A DNA stretch of 48,500 bases from a virus: positions 1 through 48,500 of the IMG/VR virus record IMGVR_UViG_3300008459_000076. One strand, given 5' to 3'. Below the pieces are notes generated by a model. That model was not told where the DNA came from and did not search any database. It saw only the letters and a list, made by a program, of their open reading frames with translations. How positions within the stretch are numbered: the first letter of the stretch is position 1; every line of letters starts with the position of its first letter. Below, in pieces: positions 9,347 to 16,697 of this stretch. The position numbers and the translations under genes were made by a program.

Positions 9347-10560
9347 AGATTACGATTTCGACTAATGACCTCAAGGAAGCCTTGAGCATTGCCCAAAACA
9401 CATTGGGTTCGGCATCTGACATTACATCACATTTTGTGTTTGTGCCGAGTTCTAATGGTGTGTCGGTGATGGCTTGTGAGCCACCTCGCATCTTTTCCAA
9501 AATCCCTTGTTTGGGGGCGACCGTTCAAGAAGCAGATGACTCTGTGGGCTTTTCTTTCGATGGTAAGCGAGCCATGCAAGCTATCGGAGCGGTGAGCGGG
9601 GTACTTGAGATTTCCGATGCTGAGGGTGAGGTGACCATCAAGTCGGATAAGGGTACGATCAGCCTATCGAGCCTCGACCCCAATGCGTTTCCTCCGTGGT
9701 TGGATAAGTTTAACGAGTCCACCGGAGACAAGTCTGTTCCATCGGGTGTGTTGTACGATTGTTTGAATCAGCTTAAGGGGTACATCTCTACGGATGACTC
9801 TCGTAGACCTGAGCTTGCTATGTTGTACATCAATGATGGTAAGGCGTATGCTTGCGATGGTTTTGGGCTTTGTGTGTCTCGTCACGAGGCTTTGCAAGGG
9901 GTGACGCTGAAGCTCCACTTCAAGGATGTTGCCCCCTTGTGTAAGTTCTTGAAGGCACACGATGGTCACGCCATCTCCATAAAGGCAGGTGGGCAAGCGA
10001 CATTCTTTGTGTCTGAGAACAACGCGGTGTTTGGCACGATGGATTTGCCTTACACTTATCCTATGGCGATCACGACACACAATGCTTTGGACTTCGACAT
10101 GGTTCCGAGGAGGGTGTGGAGGCTCTCTAAGGGAGATGTTTTGACCGCGATCAACTTCCTCTCAGCAGGTGCAGATAAGACCGACCTCAAGGTGGTGTTC
10201 AAAGACCCTGAGGGTGAGATTGGATCATCACCTGTGATGGAGATGCGTCCAGCGAGCGGTAAGGGCTATATGTCTTATACGCTTGAGACTCCAAACTACG
10301 ATTTGGATAATGCCAAGCTAGAGACGCTGACCGACCCTGGGGAGCGTATGTTTGTTTCTCGCTCTAAGGCTAAGGACACCGAGGGAGAAGACATCGAGTC
10401 GTTTAACTTCAACTACTTGTACATGAAGAGGGCTTTGGAGGGTATCGATCAGTTTGTATATATGGGTTGTAATCGTCAACAGGGCAAGGGCTATATGTTG
10501 TTCAAGAGCCAATGCTCATCTAGCGTTGAGATTGTATCCGTTATCGGTTGGATGATCTAA
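9343..10560 (+). CDS. dnaN: DNA polymerase sliding clamp, beta-clamp (DnaN)-like
   Basis: A 405-residue protein that begins MKITISTNDLKEALSIAQNT, the usual start of bacterial beta clamps. It keeps the pattern of repeated clamp subdomains, with GVLEISDAEGEVTIKSDKG and FPPWLDKF near the first domain boundary. It is somewhat longer than the typical 366-380 residues. The clamp encircles DNA and holds the polymerase on its template; the DnaX-like loader subunit encoded at 31556-32782 is the expected partner. The start overlaps the upstream coiled-coil gene (ATGA) and the stop overlaps the next gene. The assignment rests on the N-terminal motif and context; the middle is diverged, so confidence is moderate to good. 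Confidence 0.7.
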   Translation: MKITISTNDLKEALSIAQNTLGSASDITSHFVFVPSSNGVSVMACEPPRIFSKIPCLGATVQEADDSVGFSFDGKRAMQAIGAVSGVLEISDAEGEVTIKSDKGTISLSSLDPNAFPPWLDKFNESTGDKSVPSGVLYDCLNQLKGYISTDDSRRPELAMLYINDGKAYACDGFGLCVSRHEALQGVTLKLHFKDVAPLCKFLKAHDGHAISIKAGGQATFFVSENNAVFGTMDLPYTYPMAITTHNALDFDMVPRRVWRLSKGDVLTAINFLSAGADKTDLKVVFKDPEGEIGSSPVMEMRPASGKGYMSYTLETPNYDLDNAKLETLTDPGERMFVSRSKAKDTEGEDIESFNFNYLYMKRALEGIDQFVYMGCNRQQGKGYMLFKSQCSSSVEIVSVIGWMI

Positions 10561-11174
10561 TGAATGACCTTGCCTCTCGCCTTCATCGTCTTTCTATCCT
10601 AAAGGAAACGACCGAGCAAAGGATTTCGTCCCTTGAGCGGGAGATAGCGTTCCTAGAGGTGGACAAGGACAAGAGGGTAGAGGCAAGTGCCATATTGGAT
10701 AAACTAGCAGAGGACGAGGTGGAACAGGGTGTGTCCACCTATGTAACTCTGTTAGAGGAGGGGTTAAAGGCTATCTTTCCCGACCAAGAGGTGGGGCTAA
10801 CAGCCTCAGTCGAAAAGGTGAGGGGGAAGGTATCTGTAAAGCTAAAGACTAGCTTTAAGGGTCAAGACGGCTTAGAGGTAGAGGGTGAGGGCATAGATGC
10901 GTTCGGAGGGGCGGTAGCTACCGTTCAGAGCCTCTTATTGAGAGTCGCTCTTATCCTTAAACGCAATCTGAGACCCATACTTATCCTAGACGAGACTTTC
11001 CCCGCAGTAGATGAGGGGAGGGTTGGTTTGTTGGTGGACTTCTTAAAAGTTCTGTGTGATCGGTTAGATATGGAAATCCTTTGTATAACACACGACCCCT
11101 CAATAGCGGAGGGGGCTGATGTCGCATACAAGATCAAGCCCACCGCTCATGGGGCTAAACTGAAACGGATATGA
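10548..11174 (+). CDS. C-terminal half of a Rad50/SbcC-like ABC ATPase
   Basis: A 208-residue protein (or 204 if the in-frame ATG at 10560, overlapping the clamp stop as TAATG, is used). A short coiled coil (about residues 5-60) leads into a half ATPase: signature-like DAFGGAVATVQSLLLRVAL (117-135), Walker B RPILILDE (142-149), D-loop FPAVDE and an H-loop THD (181-183). There is no Walker A. This is the C-terminal lobe of an SMC/Rad50-type ATPase. The matching N-terminal lobe with Walker A and zinc hook is a separate gene at 25028-26173. The two would have to associate to form a working ATPase; that pairing is inferred. The coiled coil here is much shorter than in the N-half. Confidence 0.75.
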   Translation: MDDLMNDLASRLHRLSILKETTEQRISSLEREIAFLEVDKDKRVEASAILDKLAEDEVEQGVSTYVTLLEEGLKAIFPDQEVGLTASVEKVRGKVSVKLKTSFKGQDGLEVEGEGIDAFGGAVATVQSLLLRVALILKRNLRPILILDETFPAVDEGRVGLLVDFLKVLCDRLDMEILCITHDPSIAEGADVAYKIKPTAHGAKLKRI

Positions 11175-11177
11175 ACT

Positions 11178-11654
11178 ATGAAGTCTCAAGGGGCTATCCG
11201 TCATAAGTTAAAGCAAGTTAAGGCGAGGCTACTTCAAAAGGCTATACGGAACAATCTATCCAAAAAGCCTTGCAACTGCAAGCACAGCGGACTCGTGAGG
11301 GGTTCAGCTTCAGAACCCCTCTTTTATGTGTGCCTATTGGATAGTGACAAGCCTAAAGAGTGGGAGGGGACAATCTGCGACCCATCAGTTCCCAATAACT
11401 GTCCCTTCTTCAAGCCACCAAAGTCAAAAGAAGAAATAGAGCAAGAGTTCGAGGAGGAGTTCAACAAGCTCATAGACTCTGGGGATATGGGTGAGATAGC
11501 GTCTAAATATCCAGATGTTGCCGCTCTCGTTTGGGTTTTATCTGGAGATGGGGACATAGACAGCGATACTCAAATCAGCGAGAGCGAAACTACCACAGAG
11601 GAAGTTCAGTCTAACACCACAGAGGAAACTAAAAAAGATGTTGGAGATAGTTAG
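11178..11654 (+). CDS. Hypothetical protein with cysteine cluster and acidic tail
   Basis: A 158-residue protein. The N-terminus is basic (KLKQVKARLLQKAIRNNL). Next comes a cysteine-rich middle (PCNCKHSG, FYVCLLD, GTICDPS, NNCPFF, about residues 32-76) that could bind zinc or an iron-sulfur cluster. A helical acidic section follows, then a Ser/Thr/Glu-rich, probably disordered tail. It begins 3 bases after the Rad50 C-half and its end overlaps the next gene, so it belongs to the same operon. No family was recognised. Confidence 0.7.
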   Translation: MKSQGAIRHKLKQVKARLLQKAIRNNLSKKPCNCKHSGLVRGSASEPLFYVCLLDSDKPKEWEGTICDPSVPNNCPFFKPPKSKEEIEQEFEEEFNKLIDSGDMGEIASKYPDVAALVWVLSGDGDIDSDTQISESETTTEEVQSNTTEETKKDVGDS

Positions 11655-12060
11655 GTTAAAAGGAAAACAGCCCCTTTTCTTGGAGGCAAATGTACCCCCC
11701 TTGTGTTATCCATATCTTGTCGGAAATCCAAAAGGGGAAGGTTTTTTGAAATGGGTAGAGAAGCCCACGGCTAAAGAGACCATCCTTACATGGGGGGTAG
11801 AAGCCACAATCGAACAAATCTTAGCCGAGATGATTCGTTTAACCCTAGACAGAAGTGAGGTAGAGGGTTGGGGTGTTCGGCAGAAGAGTTTTAATTTAGC
11901 CGAAAAGAGGCTAAAGGATTTGGGCGTAAACGACCTTGAAGTGTCGAACAAGCTGATTTATCCAAAAGACCCGTCTTTATTGGGGACTATCCTTATATCG
12001 GAAAAGAAGTGCTTTCCTATTATTCACAATGTGAGCAGAGGATTGTGCGTACTAGAATAA
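11638..12060 (+). CDS. Hypothetical protein
   Basis: A 140-residue protein whose start overlaps the preceding gene by 17 bases in another frame. It is a soluble mix of helix and strand with no motif I can assign; notable stretches are PPLCYPYLVGNPKGEGFL and a Leu/Lys-rich helix around residues 85-105. Last gene of the 8024-12060 run before a new leader hairpin. Confidence 0.6.
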   Translation: MLEIVRLKGKQPLFLEANVPPLCYPYLVGNPKGEGFLKWVEKPTAKETILTWGVEATIEQILAEMIRLTLDRSEVEGWGVRQKSFNLAEKRLKDLGVNDLEVSNKLIYPKDPSLLGTILISEKKCFPIIHNVSRGLCVLE

Positions 12061-12069
12061 ATTATCCCA

Positions 12070-12123
12070 ACTCTCTTTGAGTCTTATTATTGGGTAAGTG
12101 TTAAGACCCATTCTCAAAGGAGT
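12070..12123 (+). promoter_or_regulatory. SD-hairpin leader before 12129
   Basis: Arms ACTC-T-CTTTGAG (12070-12081, T12074 bulged) and CTCAAAGGAGT (12113-12123) pair over 11 bases. The AAGGAG ribosome-binding site of the 12129 gene lies wholly inside the 3' arm, so the folded RNA would hide it. An AT-rich AATAAATTAT stretch lies just upstream. Confidence 0.5.
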
Positions 12124-12128
12124 CTCCC

Positions 12129-12311
12129 ATGTTAGACGACTACATTATCAAGATAGAGATTGAAAGAGAGAGGGATAGGAGAAGAAGGGTACAAGAGGAG
12201 GATGGGAGGCGGATACAGCTTCCGATACCAGAGTACGAGGATAGGGGCGAGGGTAGGGGCGAGACAAAGCCACAAGATGAACCGAAAAGGGTGATAGTAA
12301 TAGATCTGTAG
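12129..12311 (+). CDS. Small, highly charged hypothetical protein
   Basis: A 60-residue protein dominated by Arg, Glu and Asp (IEIERERDRRRRVQEEDGRR), ending in a hydrophobic VIVIDL. It has a good AAGGAG SD placed in the 3' arm of a leader hairpin, which supports it as a real gene. No family is recognisable. It may be a small phage regulatory or host-takeover protein, but nothing in the sequence proves this. Confidence 0.5.
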   Translation: MLDDYIIKIEIERERDRRRRVQEEDGRRIQLPIPEYEDRGEGRGETKPQDEPKRVIVIDL

Positions 12312-12314
12312 CGG

Positions 12315-12360
12315 TATAAAGGGGGGGTGTGGATAATCAAGTCCCACCTTTTCACCCTTT
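12315..12360 (+). promoter_or_regulatory. TATAAA box and leader hairpin before 12373
   Basis: TATAAA (12315-12320) runs directly into a G7 tract whose AAAGGG...GTG pairs with CACCCTTT (12353-12360), with part of the G tract bulged. An exact DnaA-box-like TGTGGATAA lies within it. The SD AGAGGA (12361-12366) follows and is itself in a small AGAG/CTCT stem. Confidence 0.45.
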
Positions 12361-12372
12361 AGAGGACGCTCT

Positions 12373-12951
12373 ATGTCAGCGACTATTATTCTTGTGCGTG
12401 GTCTTACAGGTTCGGGCAAGACGACCCTTGCCGATCTTATTATTGGTGACGATGAAAACCGAGTGAGCATTTCTGTTGATGATTACTTCACAGACGATGC
12501 TGGTTTTAACTTCGATCACACGAAGCTAAAGGAAGCCCACGATTGGTGTAAGAACAAGACCCTTGAGTTTATTCTAGAGGGCTACGAGGTGGTGGTTGTA
12601 CACAACACATTCACTCGTAAGTGGGAGTGCGACCCCTACTTGGAGATGGCTAAGGAGAGGGGTTGTAACATCCATGTAATCAACCTGTACGATGCTGGGT
12701 TGAACGATGTGGAGTTATCCAATAGAAATGGTCACAATGTTCCTGCTCATGTGATTCAAGCACAGCGTAAGCGTTGGGATAAGGATGTTTACCGTGAGCG
12801 GAAGCAACATACACCACAGCAGAACTTCATGCCTTACCCTCCCCCTTATGGATATGGGAACTATCACCCTCAACAGCCGTTCGGTGGTTATCCCCCATAT
12901 GTGCCTAACGAGGGTGGGTATCAGCGTAAGTCACCTCGCCCTAGTCGTTAA
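12373..12951 (+). CDS. P-loop kinase/ATPase (N4BP2/polynucleotide kinase-like) with Pro-Tyr-Gly-rich tail
   Basis: A 192-residue protein. Walker A is GLTGSGKTTLA (about residues 10-20), followed by SISVDDYFTDD and EVVVVHNTFTRKWECDPYLE, the layout of the AAA_33/zeta-toxin-like kinases related to N4BP2 and T4 polynucleotide kinase. NVPAHVIQAQRKRWDKD near residue 130 matches the lid region. These enzymes phosphorylate nucleotides, nucleic-acid 5' ends or small molecules. The last about 50 residues are low-complexity (YPPPYGYGNYHPQQPFGG), probably disordered and sticky. There is no nearby RNA ligase in the window, so RNA repair is only a guess. Confidence 0.7.
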   Translation: MSATIILVRGLTGSGKTTLADLIIGDDENRVSISVDDYFTDDAGFNFDHTKLKEAHDWCKNKTLEFILEGYEVVVVHNTFTRKWECDPYLEMAKERGCNIHVINLYDAGLNDVELSNRNGHNVPAHVIQAQRKRWDKDVYRERKQHTPQQNFMPYPPPYGYGNYHPQQPFGGYPPYVPNEGGYQRKSPRPSR

Positions 12952-12970
12952 GTTTAGTCGTTAAGTTTAG
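12942..12970 (+). repeat. 13-bp tandem duplication over the kinase stop codon
   Basis: TAGTCGTTAAGTT occurs twice in a row (12942-12954, 12955-12967), then TAG. The first copy contains the TAA stop of the kinase gene, so the repeat is a small duplication at the gene's end. Confidence 0.7.
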
Positions 12971-12998
12971 TTTTTCTTAACCTATTACTCTTCTTATT

Positions 12999-13041
12999 GT
13001 ATAACCTCTCTTAAAGAGGCTACAAAAGAGGGTGTGGTTAA
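12999..13041 (+). promoter_or_regulatory. TATA box and leader hairpin before 13042
   Basis: TGTATAACC is followed by a CCTCT (13005-13009)/AGAGG (13015-13019) hairpin, and the SD GAGGG follows at 13028-13032. An alternative fold pairs TAACC with GGTTA next to the ATG. Confidence 0.4.
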
Positions 13042-13467
13042 ATGGATAAGTTTAGAATAGGGCAGACGGTGCTCGTTGGGGAGAACTCTTTCGACGAGCA
13101 TACGATCATAACTATCACTAAAGATGATTTTGATTTGCTTTATGTTACGGACGATAAAAAGTCTATACGCTCGGAAAGCATTGTGGCGATATTATCAGGA
13201 CCTACTCAGCCTGAGACAGAGGATGTAGAAGACACCATTACGGTTCAAGACCCATACACAACAGACTACAACACGGAAATGTTCCGTTGGGGGGACGAGG
13301 TTGTGTTCACCTCTAGGTATCTAGACGCTGAGATAGAGATAGAGGGGTATGTACTTGTACCTGGTAGGTCGTGGTGTGTCTTAACAGAAAAAGGTATTTC
13401 CATACCCAATCGGCATTGGCGTGTACACAAAAATGCGATTCGCTTAAAGAACGACTTAAAGAAGTGA
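13042..13467 (+). CDS. Hypothetical protein with two SH3/KOW-like modules
   Basis: A 141-residue, beta-rich protein. Two similar stretches, FRIGQTVLVGENSFDEHTII (residues 4-23) and FRWGDEVVFTSRYLDAEIEI (about 81-100), each followed by a short strand-rich segment, look like repeated SH3 or KOW-type barrels. Such modules bind nucleic acid or protein. No closer family was recognised. It stands alone with its own leader, ending in a tandem repeat before convergent genes. Confidence 0.55.
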   Translation: MDKFRIGQTVLVGENSFDEHTIITITKDDFDLLYVTDDKKSIRSESIVAILSGPTQPETEDVEDTITVQDPYTTDYNTEMFRWGDEVVFTSRYLDAEIEIEGYVLVPGRSWCVLTEKGISIPNRHWRVHKNAIRLKNDLKK

Positions 13468-13502
13468 GACCATTAATCAGACCATTAATCAGACCATTTA
13501 TC
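13467..13502. repeat. Three 12-bp tandem repeats
   Basis: AGACCATTAATC occurs at 13467-13478 and 13479-13490, and a third copy with one change (AGACCATTTATC) at 13491-13502. It lies in the 121-bp convergent gap between 13467 and 13589, which otherwise shows no gene or clear terminator. Confidence 0.8.
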
Positions 13503-13588
13503 GTCTTTGATGTGTTTGGGGTCGATGGTGTTGCTGAGGATCTGTCGGGTGGTGTAGTAACCGATGGTTATGTAAATAATCAGTAGTG

Positions 13589-14053
13589 TCAAAGTGGTAG
13601 TCCCCTTTTTCTGGCAAGATTTCTAACTGCTCTGTAGCATGAAGAAGCGTCGAAATAGCCGACAATCTTTGCTATCTCTCTATAGGTTAGTCCACTCTGT
13701 CTTCTTAGATTGTAGCTTAAAAAAGCATTTTTATCCAAAGACAAAGGGTCGGTGTCCCCTATTAACTGAGCATATGCGTTTATCCAATTTCGAGCGGTCA
13801 TAGAGGTGACAGAGAAAAGTAGACCTATGTCTTGGGTGTTCATCCCATTTATGTATAGGCAGTAAGCATATTGAGTGGGTGCAGTTCTAGGATAGGGCAA
13901 GAAGTTCTTCTTAGCGTACTTTTTAATCCTAATACTCGCGTTGTGGGGGTGTGTAAGGCTTATGCCCAAAGCGTCACATATTTCTCTGTATGTAAGTCCA
14001 TCCATGTAAAGTCTATAGGCGTTAGCCCAATCTATCTTGCTCTCACAAGTCAT
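13589..14053 (-). CDS. Triple helix-turn-helix DNA-binding protein
   Basis: A 154-residue protein made of three similar helical repeats: AYRLYMDGLTYREICDALGI (about 12-31), AYCLYINGMNTQDIGLLFSV (about 63-82) and LRRQSGLTYREIAKIVGYF (about 116-134). Each reads as a homeodomain-like HTH (x-L-T-Y-R-E-I-A-x-x-x-G). Phages use such proteins as transcription regulators or as terminase-like DNA binders. It is the last gene of the leftward amidase operon and its start overlaps the end of the gene before it. DNA binding is well supported; target and role are not known. Confidence 0.65.
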   Translation of the reverse strand: MTCESKIDWANAYRLYMDGLTYREICDALGISLTHPHNASIRIKKYAKKNFLPYPRTAPTQYAYCLYINGMNTQDIGLLFSVTSMTARNWINAYAQLIGDTDPLSLDKNAFLSYNLRRQSGLTYREIAKIVGYFDASSCYRAVRNLARKRGLPL

Positions 14054-14363
14054 GTGTTTGCTCCCAGATCTCTAGGTCTCCATAATCACTCAAAAACTTA
14101 CGCTCCTCAGACAAAATAATGGATAGTTCATCTGAGGTCATAGAGTTATCCATTATAGACGAAGACTTGTCGTAAGAGACTACACAGAACCCATGTTCCC
14201 TTGCATAAGACCCTCCTTTGTTCAGTGCCTCAACCCAACAAAGAGCCGATAAGAAAGAGTTATGCGTGTCCTGCACAAAATGGATATGTGGACAACCCTT
14301 ATCCATTTTTATTTGAAGTGCTAGGGTTATAGACGATGTGAGGAAGAGCGTGGGCATAATCAC
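14043..14363 (-). CDS. Hypothetical protein with hydrophobic N-terminus
   Basis: A 106-residue protein. The first about 17 residues (MIMPTLFLTSSITLALQ) are hydrophobic and could be a signal or a single membrane segment; the rest is soluble, with an acidic helical C-terminus. The SD AGGTG is 4 bases before the ATG. It sits directly downstream of the amidase, where lysis accessory genes are often found, but no spanin or holin signature is visible. Function unknown. Confidence 0.55.
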   Translation of the reverse strand: MIMPTLFLTSSITLALQIKMDKGCPHIHFVQDTHNSFLSALCWVEALNKGGSYAREHGFCVVSYDKSSSIMDNSMTSDELSIILSEERKFLSDYGDLEIWEQTHDL

Positions 14364-14389
14364 CTAAAGATGATGCGGTCAATGAGTGT

Positions 14390-15298
14390 TTATCCAAAAA
14401 TAGAGTCCCACCAACAAGCTATGTCCCATTTGTTATCCGTAAGGTGATGATGCCCCACAACGCCCTTAAAGTCTTCCACCAAGAAATCTTTATCCAATAC
14501 ATCATGTGTATTGGGAAAGCGATAGGGTACATCTAGGGTATCGCATAAGGACTTTACAGCGGAGCGAGTGGCTTGTGCTATGCGTGGGTCTAAGCTCAAC
14601 ACCTTACTTGGACCTCTAGAGGTAGGGTTGTCCACAATGGAAACTTGATAGCCGAGTTTGGTGTAGTGATCTTTCCATTTTACATCTGGCTGTTGGCAGA
14701 TGTCGATGCCGACAGAGTGAGGGTTAACCCAACCTCCATGCCACGAAATATGCTGTAGATCGAGCCATTGGTAGATAGTAGCCTCTTGTTCATTTAGCCC
14801 TATGCCCGCATGACTAGACACCTTGCGGTCAGGATCTGAGAACACACGAAAACAATGCCGAGGGTCAAGCCCTCCCCAATGCACAACAATGAGGTGTGGT
14901 GGCTTGTTTCTACGAGTAGAGAAGTGACCGAACCTATGTAGGTCAAGACCACCATCTTGGTCGAAGTTTATGATTTGTGTTGAGCTATCTACGCGAACTC
15001 GTCTGTCTTTGTGTACCCAATAAGCGTCTAGTGACTCAACATAGTCGTAAAGTTTAAGAAGTTCAGCCCATGTGCCTCGCCCGAGTTTTCCGTCTATCTG
15101 AGAAGATCCTTTTCCGTAAATCGCTGTCTGAAATTGGATAACCCCTAGAGCGAAGTCGTTCGAGTCGGCAGGGTTGGATAACAGAGGGTATTTCTCAAGG
15201 GCATTAGGGGGTATGCTATTCGCCCACCCTAGAGAAACAGAGGCGGTAGCGTTAAACTTTTTAGCTGAACCTAGCGTCTGTATAACAGAGTGAGACAA
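14390..15298 (-). CDS. N-acetylmuramoyl-L-alanine amidase (amidase_2/T7 lysozyme type) endolysin
   Basis: A 302-residue protein starting at TTG (GGAG is 6 bases upstream; no ATG fits). The N-terminal third includes VIQFQTAIYG and DGKLGRGTWAELL, a peptidoglycan-binding-domain-like pattern. The catalytic domain starts at PPHLIVVHWGG (zinc His), with SSHAGIGL, QHISWHGGWVNPHSVGIDIC and GVVGHHHLTDNKWDIACWW near the end, the zinc and substrate motifs of amidase_2 enzymes. It cleaves the amide bond between muramic acid and the stem peptide, either for lysis or as a tail-borne lysin. No signal peptide is seen, so release would need a holin, not identified here. Confidence 0.85.
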   Translation of the reverse strand: MSHSVIQTLGSAKKFNATASVSLGWANSIPPNALEKYPLLSNPADSNDFALGVIQFQTAIYGKGSSQIDGKLGRGTWAELLKLYDYVESLDAYWVHKDRRVRVDSSTQIINFDQDGGLDLHRFGHFSTRRNKPPHLIVVHWGGLDPRHCFRVFSDPDRKVSSHAGIGLNEQEATIYQWLDLQHISWHGGWVNPHSVGIDICQQPDVKWKDHYTKLGYQVSIVDNPTSRGPSKVLSLDPRIAQATRSAVKSLCDTLDVPYRFPNTHDVLDKDFLVEDFKGVVGHHHLTDNKWDIACWWDSIFG

Positions 15299-15327
15299 CT
15301 GATACTCCTATCTAGTGCGGTGTTTAC

Positions 15328-16695
15328 ATGAGCTTAGAACTCTTAATGCCAGATATAAACCAAGCTGTACAGCTACTTATCCTAAGCCATGCAAGCAAGG
15401 GTGGGTCTGTTTGCTTATACCGAAATGGAAAAGTGTGGAACAACCTATCTGCGTTATCCATTTTGAACGCTTGGTCACCCACACATAAAGTGGTTCAAAA
15501 AGGGTTCTTAGATGTATGTGGTACAGGCGGAGATGGTGGGAAAATGGGGGTGTTCATCACCGCGTCTTTGTTGAAGTCCATCTACAGAACAGGTGAAAGC
15601 CTAACCCCTTCGGAAGTGGAAGATTTCTTAGGGAACTTCAAAGAGGCAGTCAGCAAAAAGAAAAAGAAAGCCACCTACGATGTGCTGTTGGAGATCGGGA
15701 GTAGATCAAAGCTCCATGCAGAACACCTAGAGAAGATCTGTGACGCTCTGATGACACATGGGGTTGACTCCCATATCTCATTAGAGCGTGGTAGGTCAGT
15801 CCATACGGAGGTTATCCAATCCGAGGCGTTGGAAACGCCTGTTATAGCTGGAATAGACACGGATCAGATTTCCTTAAAGGGTGCGATGTTTGCTTTCTTC
15901 GACTATCCATTATTCTCTTACACGCAAGTTCAAGATGCGATGGAACAGATGGGGGAGTTCGAGGGCAGACCTTTGTGTATAGTCTCACCGCTCATGGGTA
16001 AAGAGGTGAAGGCGACCATAGCCCTCAATAGGAATAAGGGGGTGGTGGAGGTCTATGGGCTAGAAGCTCCACAGATCACTTGGAGCAAGGGGTGGTTAGA
16101 AGACCTTTGTGCTTTTACAGGTGGCACAATACACACAAAAATGGATAAGTCCTTTCCTGTGGAGTTTTATGGTTCAGCACTAGAGGTGTTAATCAAGCCT
16201 TCGTCTTTGCTGATAGAGCCATATGAGGATCATGCAGAACAGACAGCTAAACACGCTGAGGCGTTATTGAGAGAGGCTGAGTTTATCCCTCACGCACACA
16301 CACAAGATCTGTGGCGTAAGAGAGCTTCTTCTCTGATGGGGTCTTTGATCCGAGTCCAAGTGGGTGGGACGACCGAGGCGGAGTCTAGGGTGAACTTAAA
16401 CCTAGCCGAGAAATCTTTATTGTCCATGACTGACGCTCTAGAAAATGGATATGTCGAGGGGTCGATTCCATTTTTAGCGGAGGTGCAGTCAAGCTCTATA
16501 ATAGGACACGCTATGCGTTGCCCTTTAAGGGTAGTCGCACACAACCTCAACCTCCCTCAACACTCCGTATTGGATAACCCAATACTAAGGGAGAGCTTCC
16601 CTACAGGTCGCTTAGTTTCCCTTATGGAGCGTTCTCTCTCTGTGGCGTACACACTAGGTACTATAGGTCACATAATCAAAGCAAAGGGGCATTAA
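15328..16695 (+). CDS. GroEL-like chaperonin, short and lacking catalytic acidic residues
   Basis: A 455-residue protein (bacterial GroEL about 548). Family marks are visible in order: equatorial VCGTGGDGGKMGVFITASLL, aligned with the GroEL segment that contains GDGTTT; apical MGKEVKATIALNRNKGVVEV then LEAPQ and LCAFTGGTI, aligned with the GroEL stretch ending DIATLTGGT; equatorial IRVQVGGTTEAES then NLAEKSL; and MRCPLRVVAHNLN, aligned with MEAPLRQIVLN. By-eye alignment puts Asn in place of GroEL D52 (KDG becomes RNG) and Lys in place of D398 (VED becomes AEK); the TTT of the nucleotide loop is GKM. The fold call is firm; ATPase activity is doubtful. No GroES is seen. It divergently faces the amidase with 29 bases between, so its promoter must lie inside that gene. 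Confidence 0.85.
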   Translation: MSLELLMPDINQAVQLLILSHASKGGSVCLYRNGKVWNNLSALSILNAWSPTHKVVQKGFLDVCGTGGDGGKMGVFITASLLKSIYRTGESLTPSEVEDFLGNFKEAVSKKKKKATYDVLLEIGSRSKLHAEHLEKICDALMTHGVDSHISLERGRSVHTEVIQSEALETPVIAGIDTDQISLKGAMFAFFDYPLFSYTQVQDAMEQMGEFEGRPLCIVSPLMGKEVKATIALNRNKGVVEVYGLEAPQITWSKGWLEDLCAFTGGTIHTKMDKSFPVEFYGSALEVLIKPSSLLIEPYEDHAEQTAKHAEALLREAEFIPHAHTQDLWRKRASSLMGSLIRVQVGGTTEAESRVNLNLAEKSLLSMTDALENGYVEGSIPFLAEVQSSSIIGHAMRCPLRVVAHNLNLPQHSVLDNPILRESFPTGRLVSLMERSLSVAYTLGTIGHIIKAKGH

Positions 16696-16697
16696 AG

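Noticed and set aside
12329-12338. Replication origin from exact DnaA-box-like TGTGGATAA (also near 25442)
   Set aside because: The core heptamer is common throughout the window, so two exact boxes are expected; no cluster or AT-rich unwinding region was seen.
12132-12470. Minus-strand frames opposite the 12129 and 12373 genes
   Set aside because: No ribosome-binding site and no recognisable motif; shadow of coding on the plus strand.
13371-13586. 71-residue plus-strand frame after 13371
   Set aside because: It is a different frame of the 13042 gene that reads through the 12-bp tandem repeats; no SD.
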